DNA from: Massilia sp. WG5
Lineage (GTDB): Bacteria > Pseudomonadota > Gammaproteobacteria > Burkholderiales > Burkholderiaceae_D
DNA: 64,000 nt
Direction of reading: 5' to 3'
Assembly (NCBI RefSeq): GCF_001412595.2
Contig: NZ_CP012640.2
Span: forward strand, 620,001 to 684,000
The notes under the pieces were generated by a model. That model was not told the origin of the DNA. It ran no database searches and saw only the letters and a list, made by a program, of their open reading frames with translations. Below, in pieces: positions 10,101 through 17,669 of this stretch. The stretch's first letter is position 1. Each line of letters opens with the position of its first letter. The translations under genes were made by a program, and so were the position numbers.

Positions 10101-13100
10101 ACACGCTCGAGGACGGCGCGACCCGCGTCATCAAGGTCGACGGCACTACGGTCGCCAGCTACGATCCGAAGTCGCTGAAGGATGGCGCCCACAGCGTCGA
10201 AGTGACGGACACCGACGTCGCAGGCAACGCCGGAAGCAAATTGTTTAGCTTCACCCTTGATACCACAGCCCCGGCGCCGACGGCAGCGCTGTCCCAGGAC
10301 AGCGGCAGCGACGGCAAAGACGGCGTCACCAATGACGCCAGCCTGACCCTCAGCACGCTCGAAGATGGCGCGACCCGCGTCATCAAGGTCGATGGCGCGG
10401 CGGTCGCCAGCTACGATCCGAAGTCCCTCAAGGATGGCGCCCACACCGTCGAGGTGACGGACACCGACCTTGCAGGCAACGCCGGAAGCAAGTCGATCAG
10501 CTTCACGCTCGACACCACGGCCCCGGCCCCGACTGCCGCGCTGGCGAAAGACAGCGGCAGCAGTGATAAGGACGGCATCACCAACGACGCCAGCCTGGCC
10601 CTCAGCACACTCGAGGACGGCGCCACCCGCGTCATCAAGGTGGACGGTGCAGCAGTCGGCAGCTACGATCCGAAGTCGCTGAAGGATGGCACGCACACTG
10701 TCGAAGTGACGGACACGGACGTCGCAGGCAACGCCGGCAGCAAATCGTTCAGCTTCACGCTCGACACCACGGCCCCGGCCCCGACGGCAGCCCTGGCGAA
10801 AGACACCGGCAGCAACGGCAATGACGGCGTTACCAGCGACGGCAGCCTGACCCTCAGCACGCTCGAAAACGGCGCGACCCGCGTCATCAAGGTCGACGGC
10901 ACTGCGGTCGCCAGCTACGATCCGAAGTCCCTCAAGGATGGCGCCCACACCGTCGAGGTGACGGACACCGACGTGGCAGGCAACGCCGGCAGCAAATCGT
11001 TCAGCTTCACCCTCGACACCGCCGCCCCGGCGCCGACGGCAGCGCTGGCGAAAGACACCGGCAGCAACGGCAATGACGGCGTTACTAGCGACGCCAGCCT
11101 GACCCTCGGTACGCTCGAAGATGGCGCGACCCGCGTCATCAAGGTCGACGGCACTGCGGTCGCCAGCTACGATTCGAAGTCCCTCAAGGATGGCGCCCAC
11201 ACCGTCGAGGTGACGGACACCGACGTCGCAGGCAACGCCGGCAGCAAATCGTTCAGCTTCACGCTCGACACCACGGCCCCGGCCCCGACGGCAGCCCTGG
11301 CGAAAGACAGCGGCAGCAACGGCAGTGATGGCGTCACCAACGACGGCAGCCTGACCCTCAGCACGCTCGAAGACGGCGCGACCCGCGTCATCAAGGTCGA
11401 CGGCACTGCGGTCGCCAGCTACGATCCGAAGTCCCTCAAGGACGGCGCCCACACCGTCGAAGTCACTGACACCGACGCAGCAGGCAACGCCGGCAGCAAA
11501 TCGTTCAGCTTCACGCTCGACACCACGGCCCCGGCCCCGACGGCAGCCCTGGCGAAAGACAGCGGCAGCAACGGCAGTGATGGCGTCACCAACGACGGCA
11601 GCCTGACCCTCAGCACGCTCGAGGACGGCGCCACCCGCGTCATCAAGGTCGACGGCACTGCGGTCGCCAGCTACGACCCGAAGTCGCTGAAGGATGGCGC
11701 GCACACCGTCGAAGTGACCGACATGGACGTGGCAGGCAACGCCGGCAGCAAATCGTTCAGCTTCACGCTTGATACCACAGCCCCGGTCCCAACGGCAGCC
11801 CTGGCCCAGGACAGCGGCAGCGACGGCAAGGACGGCGTCACCAACGATGCGAGCCTCACCTTCAGCACGCTCGAGGATGGCGCCACCCGCGTCATCAAGG
11901 TCGATGGCGCCGCAGTCGGCAGCTACGATCCGAAGTCCCTGAAGGATGGCGCCCACACCGTCGAGGTGACGGACACCGACGTGGCAGGCAACGCCGGCAG
12001 CAAATCGTTCAGCTTCACCCTCGACACCGCCGCCCCGGCGCCGACGGCAGCGCTGGCGAAAGACACCGGCAGCAACGGCAAGGACGGCGTTACCAGCGAC
12101 GCCAGCCTGAGCCTCGGTACGCTCGAAGATGGCGCGACCCGCGTCATCAAGGTCGATGGCGCGGCGGTCGCCAGCTACGATCCGAAGTCCCTCAAGGATG
12201 GCGCCCACACCGTCGAGGTGACGGACACCGACCTTGCAGGCAACGCCGGAAGCAAGTCGATCAACTTCACGCTCGACACCACGGCCCCGGCCCCGACTGC
12301 CGCGCTGGCGAAAGACAGCGGCAGCAACGGCAATGATGGCATCACCAACGACGCCAGCCTGACCCTCAGCACGCTCGAGAACGGTGCAATCCGCGTCATC
12401 AAGGTCGACGGCAATGTCGTAGGCAGCTACGATCCCAAGGCGCTGACCGATGGCGCCCACACCGTCGAGCTCACCGATACCGACGCCGCAGGCAACGCCG
12501 GCAGCAAATCGTTCAGCTTCTCGCTCGACAGCAAGGGCCCGGCATTCACCTCTGCCGCCAGCGCCAGTGTGGCCGAAAACATCGGCGCAAACCAGCTCGT
12601 GTACAAGGCTGTCGCCTCCGACGACCATCCCTTCAGCTACAGCCTCGGCGGCGCGGACGGCGCCAAGTTCGACATCGGCGCCGACGGCAGCGTCACGCTG
12701 AAGGACAACCCGAACTACGAAGGCACCCCTTCCTATAACTTCGCCGTCCTGGCAACCGACGTCGCCGGTAACCAGTCCACCCAGGCGGTCACGCTGAACA
12801 TCACCAACGTCAACGAAGCGCCGACCGCCCCGAAGATCAGCGGTTCGACCATCGAGAACGTGCCGGTCGACATCCACGTTGCCGACAGCATCTCGGATCC
12901 GGATGCCGGCGACAAGCTGACTGTGTCGCTGAATACGACGACCGCCAAGCTAAGCTGGGCCAACACCGATCCGAAAGCGCCGACCACCCTGACCAACCCG
13001 GTCACGCATGTCACGGTCGACCTCTCGACCTTGAGCGTGAAGGCCAGCGTTGCGGCGGACGGCACCGTCACGCTGACGCCGCCCGCGGAGCTGGACTGGA

Positions 13101-13744
13101 TGACGACCGGGCAGGCGCTGAAGGCCACGTTCGGCTACACGGTCACGGATGCCGGCGGCCTGTCGAGCACCGAGTCGATCGAACTCGTGATGAACGGCTC
13201 GACCACCGACAAGGGCGTGAACCTGGCCGGCGGGAATGGCGACGATGTCCTGTCGGGCAACACGACCAACAATGCCGAAGACGTCCTCCAGGGTAACAAC
13301 GGCAACGATACCCTCAACGGCTACGGCGGTACCGACGTGCTGTACGGCGGCAATGGCAACGACAAGCTGAATGGCGGTGCGGGCATCGACTACCTGTACG
13401 GCGACAACGGCGACGATAGCCTCGACGGCGGCGCGGATGGCGACTACCTCACCGGCGGCAAGGGCAACGACATCCTGACCGGTGGCACCGGCGCCGACAA
13501 GTTCGTGTTCGCGCCGCAGAGCGGCAACGACCGGATCACGGACTTCAAGGCCAGCGACGGCGACATGCTGTTCCTGACGGACTTCTTCGCGACGGCACCC
13601 GACTGGAACACCTTCGTGTCGAAGTATGTCACCGACACCGGCAACGACCTGCTCGTCAGCCTGCCCGGCGCAACCATCGTCCTGACCGGGGTGCCGAACA
13701 TCAGCGACCTGGCCGGCCACGTCGTCTTCGGCGCGCCGGTCTAG
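4184..13744 (+). CDS. giant RTX/Ig-like repeat adhesin with N-terminal DUF4347 domain
   Basis: The predicted protein has 3186 residues from the ATG at 4184, which follows an AAGGGAT ribosome site. Domain order: DUF4347 (~5-215, with VVSHGAPGEV and LLLYGCDVASG); three ~100-residue Ig-like units (from ~250); three units starting SAPGISTAAALTNNKAP interleaved with two diverged 83-residue units; twenty 84-residue repeats (~1104-2783); a cadherin-like domain (~2784-2880); a VCBS/cadherin-like domain (~2881-3011); about eight GGxGxDxLx calcium-binding nonapeptides (~3015-3106); and a C-terminal segment typical of type I secretion substrates. There is no cleavable signal peptide, which fits type I export. 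No HlyB/HlyD/TolC genes or LapD/LapG homologues are in the window, so its exporter must be elsewhere. The role in attachment and biofilm is inferred from family architecture. Confidence 0.93.
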   Translation: MAASRTVFIDTAVSDYQTLAAQYDASVFNVVLLNAASSHADQIQSWLTAHNASATGINIVSASDSINGAFTPRVVFVDAGVADIGQVIAGVPANATVVVLDAGRDGVQQIHDYLAANAGKVGAIDIVTDLASVDVVSHGAPGEVTLGSTVLNADTLATYSKQLAEIGSHLSAGADLLLYGCDVASGTTGQQFISALAAATGADVAASTDLTGSAAAGGDWVLEANTGTIETAALDIAGYDGVLDSINVTSVSAVKFAPDSGTSSSDFITNVATQTITGTFAYTVSTNGQTPALKIWVSTTTGNNPTRYEGVLDTSTKIFTINNVPLATGADLPLRFWGSSSGNSQINIVDNGITKAFQPYTLDQIAPNAKVASLSLSSDTGSSQSDFITSVAAQTLSGKLNAVTVANEVVKISLDGGLSWQTASNTVGTIGFSLSGVTLPGSGTIQARVEDVAGNASDTFSQTFKVYTTAPTTSISTLRLSTDTGPSSTDFTTSVSAQTLSGTLSAPTSPDELVMISLDNGGTWQTASNTAGTNSFSLAGLNLSGSGTIKVRVDDKAGNSGAIYSQAFLVDATPPSAPGISTAAALTNNKAPVLTITAEADSTVQVYEGTTLLGTATQTATKGTYTFATANLAEGNHAFTAKATDAAGNTSVASAPQSILVDTTAPSAPGISTAAALTNNKAPVLTITAEADSTVQVYEGITLLGTATQTATKGTYTFATTSLADGSHAFTAKATDAAGNVSAASTAQTITVDTVAPAPTITMAKDSGSGNNHLSNDAHLSFSALEQNATRAIQVDGNTVSAYDATALHDGQHSVTVTDTDAAGNAGSTSLVFTLDTTAPAPGKLGFGDLGRSGGESGPTNDRDFSLALTGNEAGSTVAYEVSFNGGAFKSTTAAQSALADGNYQFRAIVTDAAGNSATTDVASITIDATAPGVPVISTAAALTNNKAPVLTITAEADSTVQVYEGTTLLGTATQTATKGTYSFATANLADGSHAFTAKATDAAGNVSAAASAQTVTIDTVAPTPTITMAKDSGSGGNHLSNDAHLSFGALEQNATRVIQLDGNTVVAYDASALHDGQHTVIVTDTDAAGNAGSTSLTFTLDTTAPTPTAALANDSGSNDKDGVTNDASLTLSTLEDGATRVIKVDGTAVASYDPKSLKDGTHTIEVTDTDVAGNAGSKSYSFTLDTTAPAPTAALAKDTGSSDKDGVTNDASLTLNTLEDGATRVIKVDGTMVASYDPKSLKDGAHTVEVTDTDTAGNAGSKSYSFTLDTTAPAPTAALAQDSGSNDKDGITNDASLTLSMLEDGATRVIKVDGTVVAGYDPKSLKDGTHTVEVTDTDVAGNAGSKSYSFTLDTTAPAPTAALAQDSGSNDRDGITNDASLTLSMLEDGATRVIKVDGTAVASYDPKSLKDGAHTVEVTDTDTAGNAGSKSYSFTLDTTAPAPTAALSQDSGSSDKDGVTNDASLSLSTLEDGATRVIKVDGTAVANYDPKSLKDGAHTVEVTDTDVAANAGSKSYSFTLDTAAPAPTAALAKDTGSSDKDDVTNDASLTLSTLEEGATRVIKVDGAAVASYDPKALKDGAHTVEVTDTDTAGNAGSKSFSFTLDTAAPAPTAALAQDSGSDGKDGITNDASLSLSTLEDGATRVIKVDGTAVANYDPKSLKDGAHTVEVTDTDVAGNAGSKSYRFTLDTTAPAPTAALSQDSGSDGKDGITNDASLTLSTLEDGATRVIKVDGTVVANYDPKSLTDGTHTVEVTDTDTAGNAGSKSYSFTLDTTAPAPTAALAQDSGSDGKDGITNDASLSLSTLEDGATRVIKVDGTAVTSYDPKALKDGTHTIEVTDTDVAGNAGSKSYSFTLDTTAPAPTAALAQDSGSDGKDGITNDASLTFSTLEDGATRVIKVDGTVVANYDPKSLKDGTHSVEVTDTDVAGNAGSKSYSFTLDTTAPAPTAALAKDTGSSDKDAVTNDASLTLNTLEDGATRVIKVDGTTVASYDPKSLKDGAHSVEVTDTDVAGNAGSKLFSFTLDTTAPAPTAALSQDSGSDGKDGVTNDASLTLSTLEDGATRVIKVDGAAVASYDPKSLKDGAHTVEVTDTDLAGNAGSKSISFTLDTTAPAPTAALAKDSGSSDKDGITNDASLALSTLEDGATRVIKVDGAAVGSYDPKSLKDGTHTVEVTDTDVAGNAGSKSFSFTLDTTAPAPTAALAKDTGSNGNDGVTSDGSLTLSTLENGATRVIKVDGTAVASYDPKSLKDGAHTVEVTDTDVAGNAGSKSFSFTLDTAAPAPTAALAKDTGSNGNDGVTSDASLTLGTLEDGATRVIKVDGTAVASYDSKSLKDGAHTVEVTDTDVAGNAGSKSFSFTLDTTAPAPTAALAKDSGSNGSDGVTNDGSLTLSTLEDGATRVIKVDGTAVASYDPKSLKDGAHTVEVTDTDAAGNAGSKSFSFTLDTTAPAPTAALAKDSGSNGSDGVTNDGSLTLSTLEDGATRVIKVDGTAVASYDPKSLKDGAHTVEVTDMDVAGNAGSKSFSFTLDTTAPVPTAALAQDSGSDGKDGVTNDASLTFSTLEDGATRVIKVDGAAVGSYDPKSLKDGAHTVEVTDTDVAGNAGSKSFSFTLDTAAPAPTAALAKDTGSNGKDGVTSDASLSLGTLEDGATRVIKVDGAAVASYDPKSLKDGAHTVEVTDTDLAGNAGSKSINFTLDTTAPAPTAALAKDSGSNGNDGITNDASLTLSTLENGAIRVIKVDGNVVGSYDPKALTDGAHTVELTDTDAAGNAGSKSFSFSLDSKGPAFTSAASASVAENIGANQLVYKAVASDDHPFSYSLGGADGAKFDIGADGSVTLKDNPNYEGTPSYNFAVLATDVAGNQSTQAVTLNITNVNEAPTAPKISGSTIENVPVDIHVADSISDPDAGDKLTVSLNTTTAKLSWANTDPKAPTTLTNPVTHVTVDLSTLSVKASVAADGTVTLTPPAELDWMTTGQALKATFGYTVTDAGGLSSTESIELVMNGSTTDKGVNLAGGNGDDVLSGNTTNNAEDVLQGNNGNDTLNGYGGTDVLYGGNGNDKLNGGAGIDYLYGDNGDDSLDGGADGDYLTGGKGNDILTGGTGADKFVFAPQSGNDRITDFKASDGDMLFLTDFFATAPDWNTFVSKYVTDTGNDLLVSLPGATIVLTGVPNISDLAGHVVFGAPV
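7493..12532 (+). repeat. twenty tandem 252-bp repeats (84 residues each) inside the adhesin gene
   Basis: The array is exactly 5040 bp, i.e. 20 x 252, with no indel between units. Each unit begins TAP-PTAAL and ends SFTLDT, with the conserved core LEDGATRVIKVDG. Variation is concentrated in the KD-GS-DG segment (residues 11-20), in SYSF versus SFSF near the end, and in DTDVA/DTDTA/DTDLA. Units 12-13 and 19-20 share the rare DTDLAGNAGSKSI variant and nearly identical flanking DNA. Units 16 and 17 are almost identical neighbours. This points to block duplication or gene conversion. Each unit is predicted to fold as a bacterial Ig-like domain. Confidence 0.97.
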
Positions 13745-13754
13745 CCCAGCGAGA

Positions 13755-13783
13755 CGGCGCCATCGCTTCTCAGGATGGCGCCG
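13755..13783. terminator. hairpin between the convergent adhesin and GH43 genes
   Basis: CGGCGCCATC at 13755-13764 pairs perfectly with GATGGCGCCG at 13774-13783 around a 9-base loop. It lies just after the adhesin stop and overlaps the last codons of the GH43 gene. There is no T-tract on either strand, so it may be a weak bidirectional terminator or an mRNA-end stabiliser. Confidence 0.45.
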
Positions 13784-14762
13784 ACTGCTCGGTCCAGCTC
13801 GGCCCTTTGGTCACCGGCTTGCCGTCTTCCCAGTCCATCCGGTCGATGCAGATGCGCCGGCCCGTGCGCCCGGGATCCCAGGCGTGGTAGACGATCCAGG
13901 TCTCGCCGCCGTTTGGCGAAACCGTGAAAGAGTTGTGCCCCGGCCCCACCAGCTCGCCCGAGGCCGGGGTGCGCATCAGCAGCGCCTCATGCCCGCCTTC
14001 GGGCCGGCGGTAGGGTCCTTGGGCGTGCTGCGCCACCACATAGCTGACGCCGTAGTTCTCCTTCTCCCATGCGCCGCCGCTGTAGAAGCAGTAATAGTGG
14101 CCCCCATGGTAGAGCACCGCCGCGCCCTCCACGGTGTGCCAGTCGTAGACCTTGCCGTACATCGGCCGGTCCTTGCGGAACACGTGCCAGTCGTGGTGCG
14201 GGCGCACCACCACCCGCGCTTCGCCGGCCAGGGTACACATGTCGAGCAGGCGATCGACCACGATGCCGGTGCCGATCCGGTGGTCGTGCGATGGTTCGAG
14301 AAAGTCGACGCAATAGAACAGCCACCACTGGCCGTCCTGGTCGCGGAAGGGATGGGCGTCGATCGAGAACGGCTGGTCCGGCACCAGGACCTTGCCGCAA
14401 TCGAGGAAGGGGCCGGCCGGGTGCTCGGCCACCGCCACCCGCAGCTTCTGGTCGGTGCCCTCGGGCGCATTGCCGCAGGAGTAGTACATGTAGAAGCGGC
14501 CGCCGTGGCTGGCCACTTCCGGCGCCCAGAAGTGGTAGCCCAGGTCGGATTCACTGCGCGCTTCCATGCCCGCAGCCGGCACCAGGGCATGGCCGAGCGG
14601 CTCCCAGCTGACCAGGTCGTGCGAGCGGAGAACCGGGACCTGGCGGCCGTCGGCGCCGCCGGGCGCGGTGCCGTAGGCATAGTAGACCCCGTCGTGGCGC
14701 AGCACGAAGGGGTCGGCGAAGATCTCCGGATACACCGGATTGCGGTAAGTCCTGTCTGTCAT
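13770..14762 (-). CDS. cytoplasmic glycoside hydrolase family 43 (arabinosidase/xylosidase type)
   Basis: The 330-residue protein is a single five-bladed beta-propeller domain with no signal peptide, so it probably acts on imported oligosaccharides in the cytoplasm. The GH43 catalytic trio is visible: Asp17 in EIFADPFVL (base), Asp135 in SIDAHPF (pKa modulator) and Glu212 in TVEGAAV (acid). Its ATG overlaps the stop of the upstream TonB-dependent receptor gene (ATGA), indicating translational coupling at the end of the operon. GH43 enzymes mostly release L-arabinose or D-xylose. The exact linkage cannot be read from the sequence. Confidence 0.9.
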   Translation of the reverse strand: MTDRTYRNPVYPEIFADPFVLRHDGVYYAYGTAPGGADGRQVPVLRSHDLVSWEPLGHALVPAAGMEARSESDLGYHFWAPEVASHGGRFYMYYSCGNAPEGTDQKLRVAVAEHPAGPFLDCGKVLVPDQPFSIDAHPFRDQDGQWWLFYCVDFLEPSHDHRIGTGIVVDRLLDMCTLAGEARVVVRPHHDWHVFRKDRPMYGKVYDWHTVEGAAVLYHGGHYYCFYSGGAWEKENYGVSYVVAQHAQGPYRRPEGGHEALLMRTPASGELVGPGHNSFTVSPNGGETWIVYHAWDPGRTGRRICIDRMDWEDGKPVTKGPSWTEQSAPS

Positions 14763-17584
14763 AGCGAGAACCTGAGCCCCAGGCCGTAGGTGGTCGGGTT
14801 GTAGCGGATGTCGCGCGGACGGATCGGATCGTTCAGATAGCTCTCGTACTTCTCTTTGGTGATGTTGATCGCATCGAACTGCAGCGACACGTTGCGCGTG
14901 ATCTCATAGGACAAGCTAAGGTCGACGAAAGTTGCGGCCTTGACGTAGCGGTCCTGGCCGAAGCGCGGTTCGGCGATCTGTTCGACGTAGTCGCCGCGGT
15001 GGGTCGCGGACAGGCGGCCGGTGATGCCGTTACCCTCGTACAGCAGCGCGAAGTTGTAGTTCTTCTTCGCCACGCCGATCAGGGGGGTGGTGGCATAGGT
15101 CGTGCCGGTCGGCGACACCAGGGTCTGGTTCTCGCCGCTGATCCAGGTGTAGTTGGCCTGGGCGCCGAAATTGCTCCACGGGCCGGGCAGGAAGTCGAAG
15201 AACTTCTGGAGGCCCAGCTCCGCGCCCTTCAGCTTGCCGGAACCCGAGTTCTGCGGCCGCGTCACGCGGTAGTTCAGGCCGCCGATGGTCTCGTCCGACT
15301 CCATGTTCTGCAGGTAGCCGTCGATGTCGCGGTGGAACAGCGCGATCTGGGCGTAACCGTTTTTCGGGAAATAGTATTCCAGCGTGGCGTCGATATTCTT
15401 CGACTTGGTCGGCCGCAGGTTCGGGTTGCCGGCCGAGCCCGTGCCCGGCGCGTTGACGGTCGGCGGAATCAGGGACAGCGCCGGGTTCAGCGAGGCGAAG
15501 TCCGGATAGGTCAGGGTCCTGCCGAAGGACAGGTGCGACTGCAGGTTGTCGCGCCAGGCGATGACCGCCGAGGCGCTCGGCAGGAAGTTGTTCTCGTTCG
15601 AGGACTGGTCGATCGGGCTGATCACGTCGCCGATGCGGCTGTTGCCCTTCAGCGTGCGCTGGATGTGCGTGTAGCGCCCGCCGACGGTGCCGCTGACGCC
15701 GATGTCGGCCAGCTTCGTCTCCCAGCGGCCCTGCAGGTAGAGGGTGCTGTTGGTCTCGTTCTGGCTGAACGCGCGGGTCGGGTCTTCCGCCACGCGGCCG
15801 GGCGCGGCGCCGTAGAAGGCGCGCACGGTATCGGCCTGGTCGATCAGGAAGTCGCGCGACGGCGTCATCCACGGCCCGCCGAGGCGGTCCAGGCCCGGCA
15901 CCAGCGCCTCGAAGGACGGGCCGAAGGCGCCGATCGGCGTGGCGCGGTTGTCGCCGTTGATATCGCTGTGGCCTTCGGCGCCCTTGAAGCCGGCGCGCCG
16001 CTCCGACAGGCGGATGCCGGCATCGATGCTGCGCACGAAGCCGTCGCCGAGGCGGTAGCTGCTGTCGAGCCGCCACTGCGACTGTTCGCCGGTCGAGATG
16101 CCCCAGTTCTGCACCATCCCGCGCAGCACGAACTGGCTGGGGTCGCGCAGCGCCTGGCTGCTGCCCGGCGTCGTCACGGTGTTGTAGCCGCCGTGGCCGT
16201 CGCGTCCATAGGTATAGACGTCGATGCTGGCGCCCGGGATCTGCTGGTCGACGATCACGGTGTCGTTCACATAGGTCGACTTGGTCCAGGCGAAACTCGA
16301 CGCCACCTTCCACGGGCCGTCCTTGTACTGCACGCCCAGGTTCAGGAAGTGGGTCGCCGTGTGTTCCTTCACGCCCCAGGTCGAGGTTGCGGTGTACGGG
16401 TCCCAGTCGTAGGGGCCGCCGAACTGGGCGGCGCCGGCATAGGCCGACTGGATCGGGCAGATCGAGCCGTTCGGCGTGTTGCAGTAGGCGCCCTGCGGTG
16501 CCAGCACCACATTGCGCAGGCGCGGGGTCCAGGTGACGATGCCGAGGATGTAGTCGACCGCGTTGCGGGCGCGGTAGCCGGTGCCGAGGTACTGGGCGCT
16601 GGCTTCCAGCTGCGGGCTGATCTTCCACTGCAGGGCGCCGTGCACGCTGCCGCGGTCGCGGTCGCCGGCGTTGTAGATGCCGCCCACGTTCGGCAGCTCG
16701 CCCAGGCGGTCGCCGGGCTGAAGCGGGGCGATCGGCTGGTCGTCGTTCAGGCGCACGGCGGTGCCGTCCGGGCTGACCGAGAAGATGCGGTCGGGACGGT
16801 CGACCCACTGCACCGGATAGCCCCAGTGCTCGCGGTTGAACTGGACGTCGAGCAGCGCGCCGAACTCGCCGTAGCCGGTCTTCCAGCGGTTGCTGACCGC
16901 GAAGCCGCCGGCCGGGTTGTTCTTCTTGTCGGTGGCGCTGGAGCCGTTCACGGTCTGGCGCCGATCCTCGATGAAGCCGGTGGCGTTGAAGCCCTTGACG
17001 TCGAAGGGCGAACGGAGACGCACGTTGACGGCGCCGGCGATGCCGCCCTCGAGCTGGTTGGCGGTCGCGGATTTGTACACGTCGAGGCCGCCGATCGACT
17101 GCACCGGCAGGTCCTGGTAGGACAGGCGACGGCCGTTGCCGGTGAAGATCTCGTTGCCGTCCAGGGTCGTGACCACGTCCGGCAGGCCGCGGATGATCAC
17201 GGTGCTGGTCTCGCCGCGGTCGCGCCCGACCTGGACCCCGGCGATGCGCTGCAGGGCGTCGCCGGTGGCGCGATCCGGGAACTTGCCGATGTCCTCGGCA
17301 TTGATGGAGTCGACCACCTGGTCTGCGTTGCGCTTGATCGCCTCGGCGCTGCGGATGCTGCTGCGCAGGCCGGTCACCTGCACCTGCTGCACCTGCGCGG
17401 GCTGGGTCGGCGCAGTCGGGCCGGGCTCCTGCAGCGCGGCGGCGTTCGGATCACCGGCCTGCACGGTGGCCTGCTCGGGCTGGGATGGCGGAGTGCCGGC
17501 GCCGCTCTGGGCAAAGGCGGCGCCGGACTGGACGATCAGGACGAGGACGGCCGCGCACACGGGCCGAAGCTGGAATGTGGTCAT
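14759..17584 (-). CDS. TonB-dependent outer-membrane receptor of the arabinan/galactan locus
   Basis: The 941-residue protein has a signal peptide (~1-25, ending AAFAQ), a Pro/Gln-rich linker, and a plug domain beginning near QVQVTGLRSSIRSAEAIKRN followed by EDIGKFPD and GLPDVVTTLDGNEIF. It ends in a ~700-residue beta-barrel with the expected aromatic terminus (YGLGLRFSL). This matches the Xanthomonas/Caulobacter-type TonB receptors often linked to carbohydrate uptake. CAGGAG stands before the ATG. It is encoded between a LacI-family regulator and a GH43, so oligosaccharide import across the outer membrane is the likely job. The substrate is inferred from neighbours only. Confidence 0.93.
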   Translation of the reverse strand: MTTFQLRPVCAAVLVLIVQSGAAFAQSGAGTPPSQPEQATVQAGDPNAAALQEPGPTAPTQPAQVQQVQVTGLRSSIRSAEAIKRNADQVVDSINAEDIGKFPDRATGDALQRIAGVQVGRDRGETSTVIIRGLPDVVTTLDGNEIFTGNGRRLSYQDLPVQSIGGLDVYKSATANQLEGGIAGAVNVRLRSPFDVKGFNATGFIEDRRQTVNGSSATDKKNNPAGGFAVSNRWKTGYGEFGALLDVQFNREHWGYPVQWVDRPDRIFSVSPDGTAVRLNDDQPIAPLQPGDRLGELPNVGGIYNAGDRDRGSVHGALQWKISPQLEASAQYLGTGYRARNAVDYILGIVTWTPRLRNVVLAPQGAYCNTPNGSICPIQSAYAGAAQFGGPYDWDPYTATSTWGVKEHTATHFLNLGVQYKDGPWKVASSFAWTKSTYVNDTVIVDQQIPGASIDVYTYGRDGHGGYNTVTTPGSSQALRDPSQFVLRGMVQNWGISTGEQSQWRLDSSYRLGDGFVRSIDAGIRLSERRAGFKGAEGHSDINGDNRATPIGAFGPSFEALVPGLDRLGGPWMTPSRDFLIDQADTVRAFYGAAPGRVAEDPTRAFSQNETNSTLYLQGRWETKLADIGVSGTVGGRYTHIQRTLKGNSRIGDVISPIDQSSNENNFLPSASAVIAWRDNLQSHLSFGRTLTYPDFASLNPALSLIPPTVNAPGTGSAGNPNLRPTKSKNIDATLEYYFPKNGYAQIALFHRDIDGYLQNMESDETIGGLNYRVTRPQNSGSGKLKGAELGLQKFFDFLPGPWSNFGAQANYTWISGENQTLVSPTGTTYATTPLIGVAKKNYNFALLYEGNGITGRLSATHRGDYVEQIAEPRFGQDRYVKAATFVDLSLSYEITRNVSLQFDAINITKEKYESYLNDPIRPRDIRYNPTTYGLGLRFSL

Positions 17585-17669
17585 TGCGAGTCTCCTGAAA
17601 TATTAGTAATAATTCTTAACAGGAAGCTAATGCAAAACCTGGTGTGGCGGCGCGCGCTTGAGGCCGGTT

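Noticed and set aside
7493..12532. CRISPR-like repeat array
   Set aside because: The repeats are 252 bp, head-to-tail and coding, with no spacers and no cas genes.
5720..12877. A 2385-codon open frame antisense to the adhesin repeats
   Set aside because: It is a by-product of the repeat: a stop-free antisense frame in one 252-bp unit stays open in all twenty. Its composition (Arg/Val/Gly/Ala repeats) is not protein-like and it has no start context.
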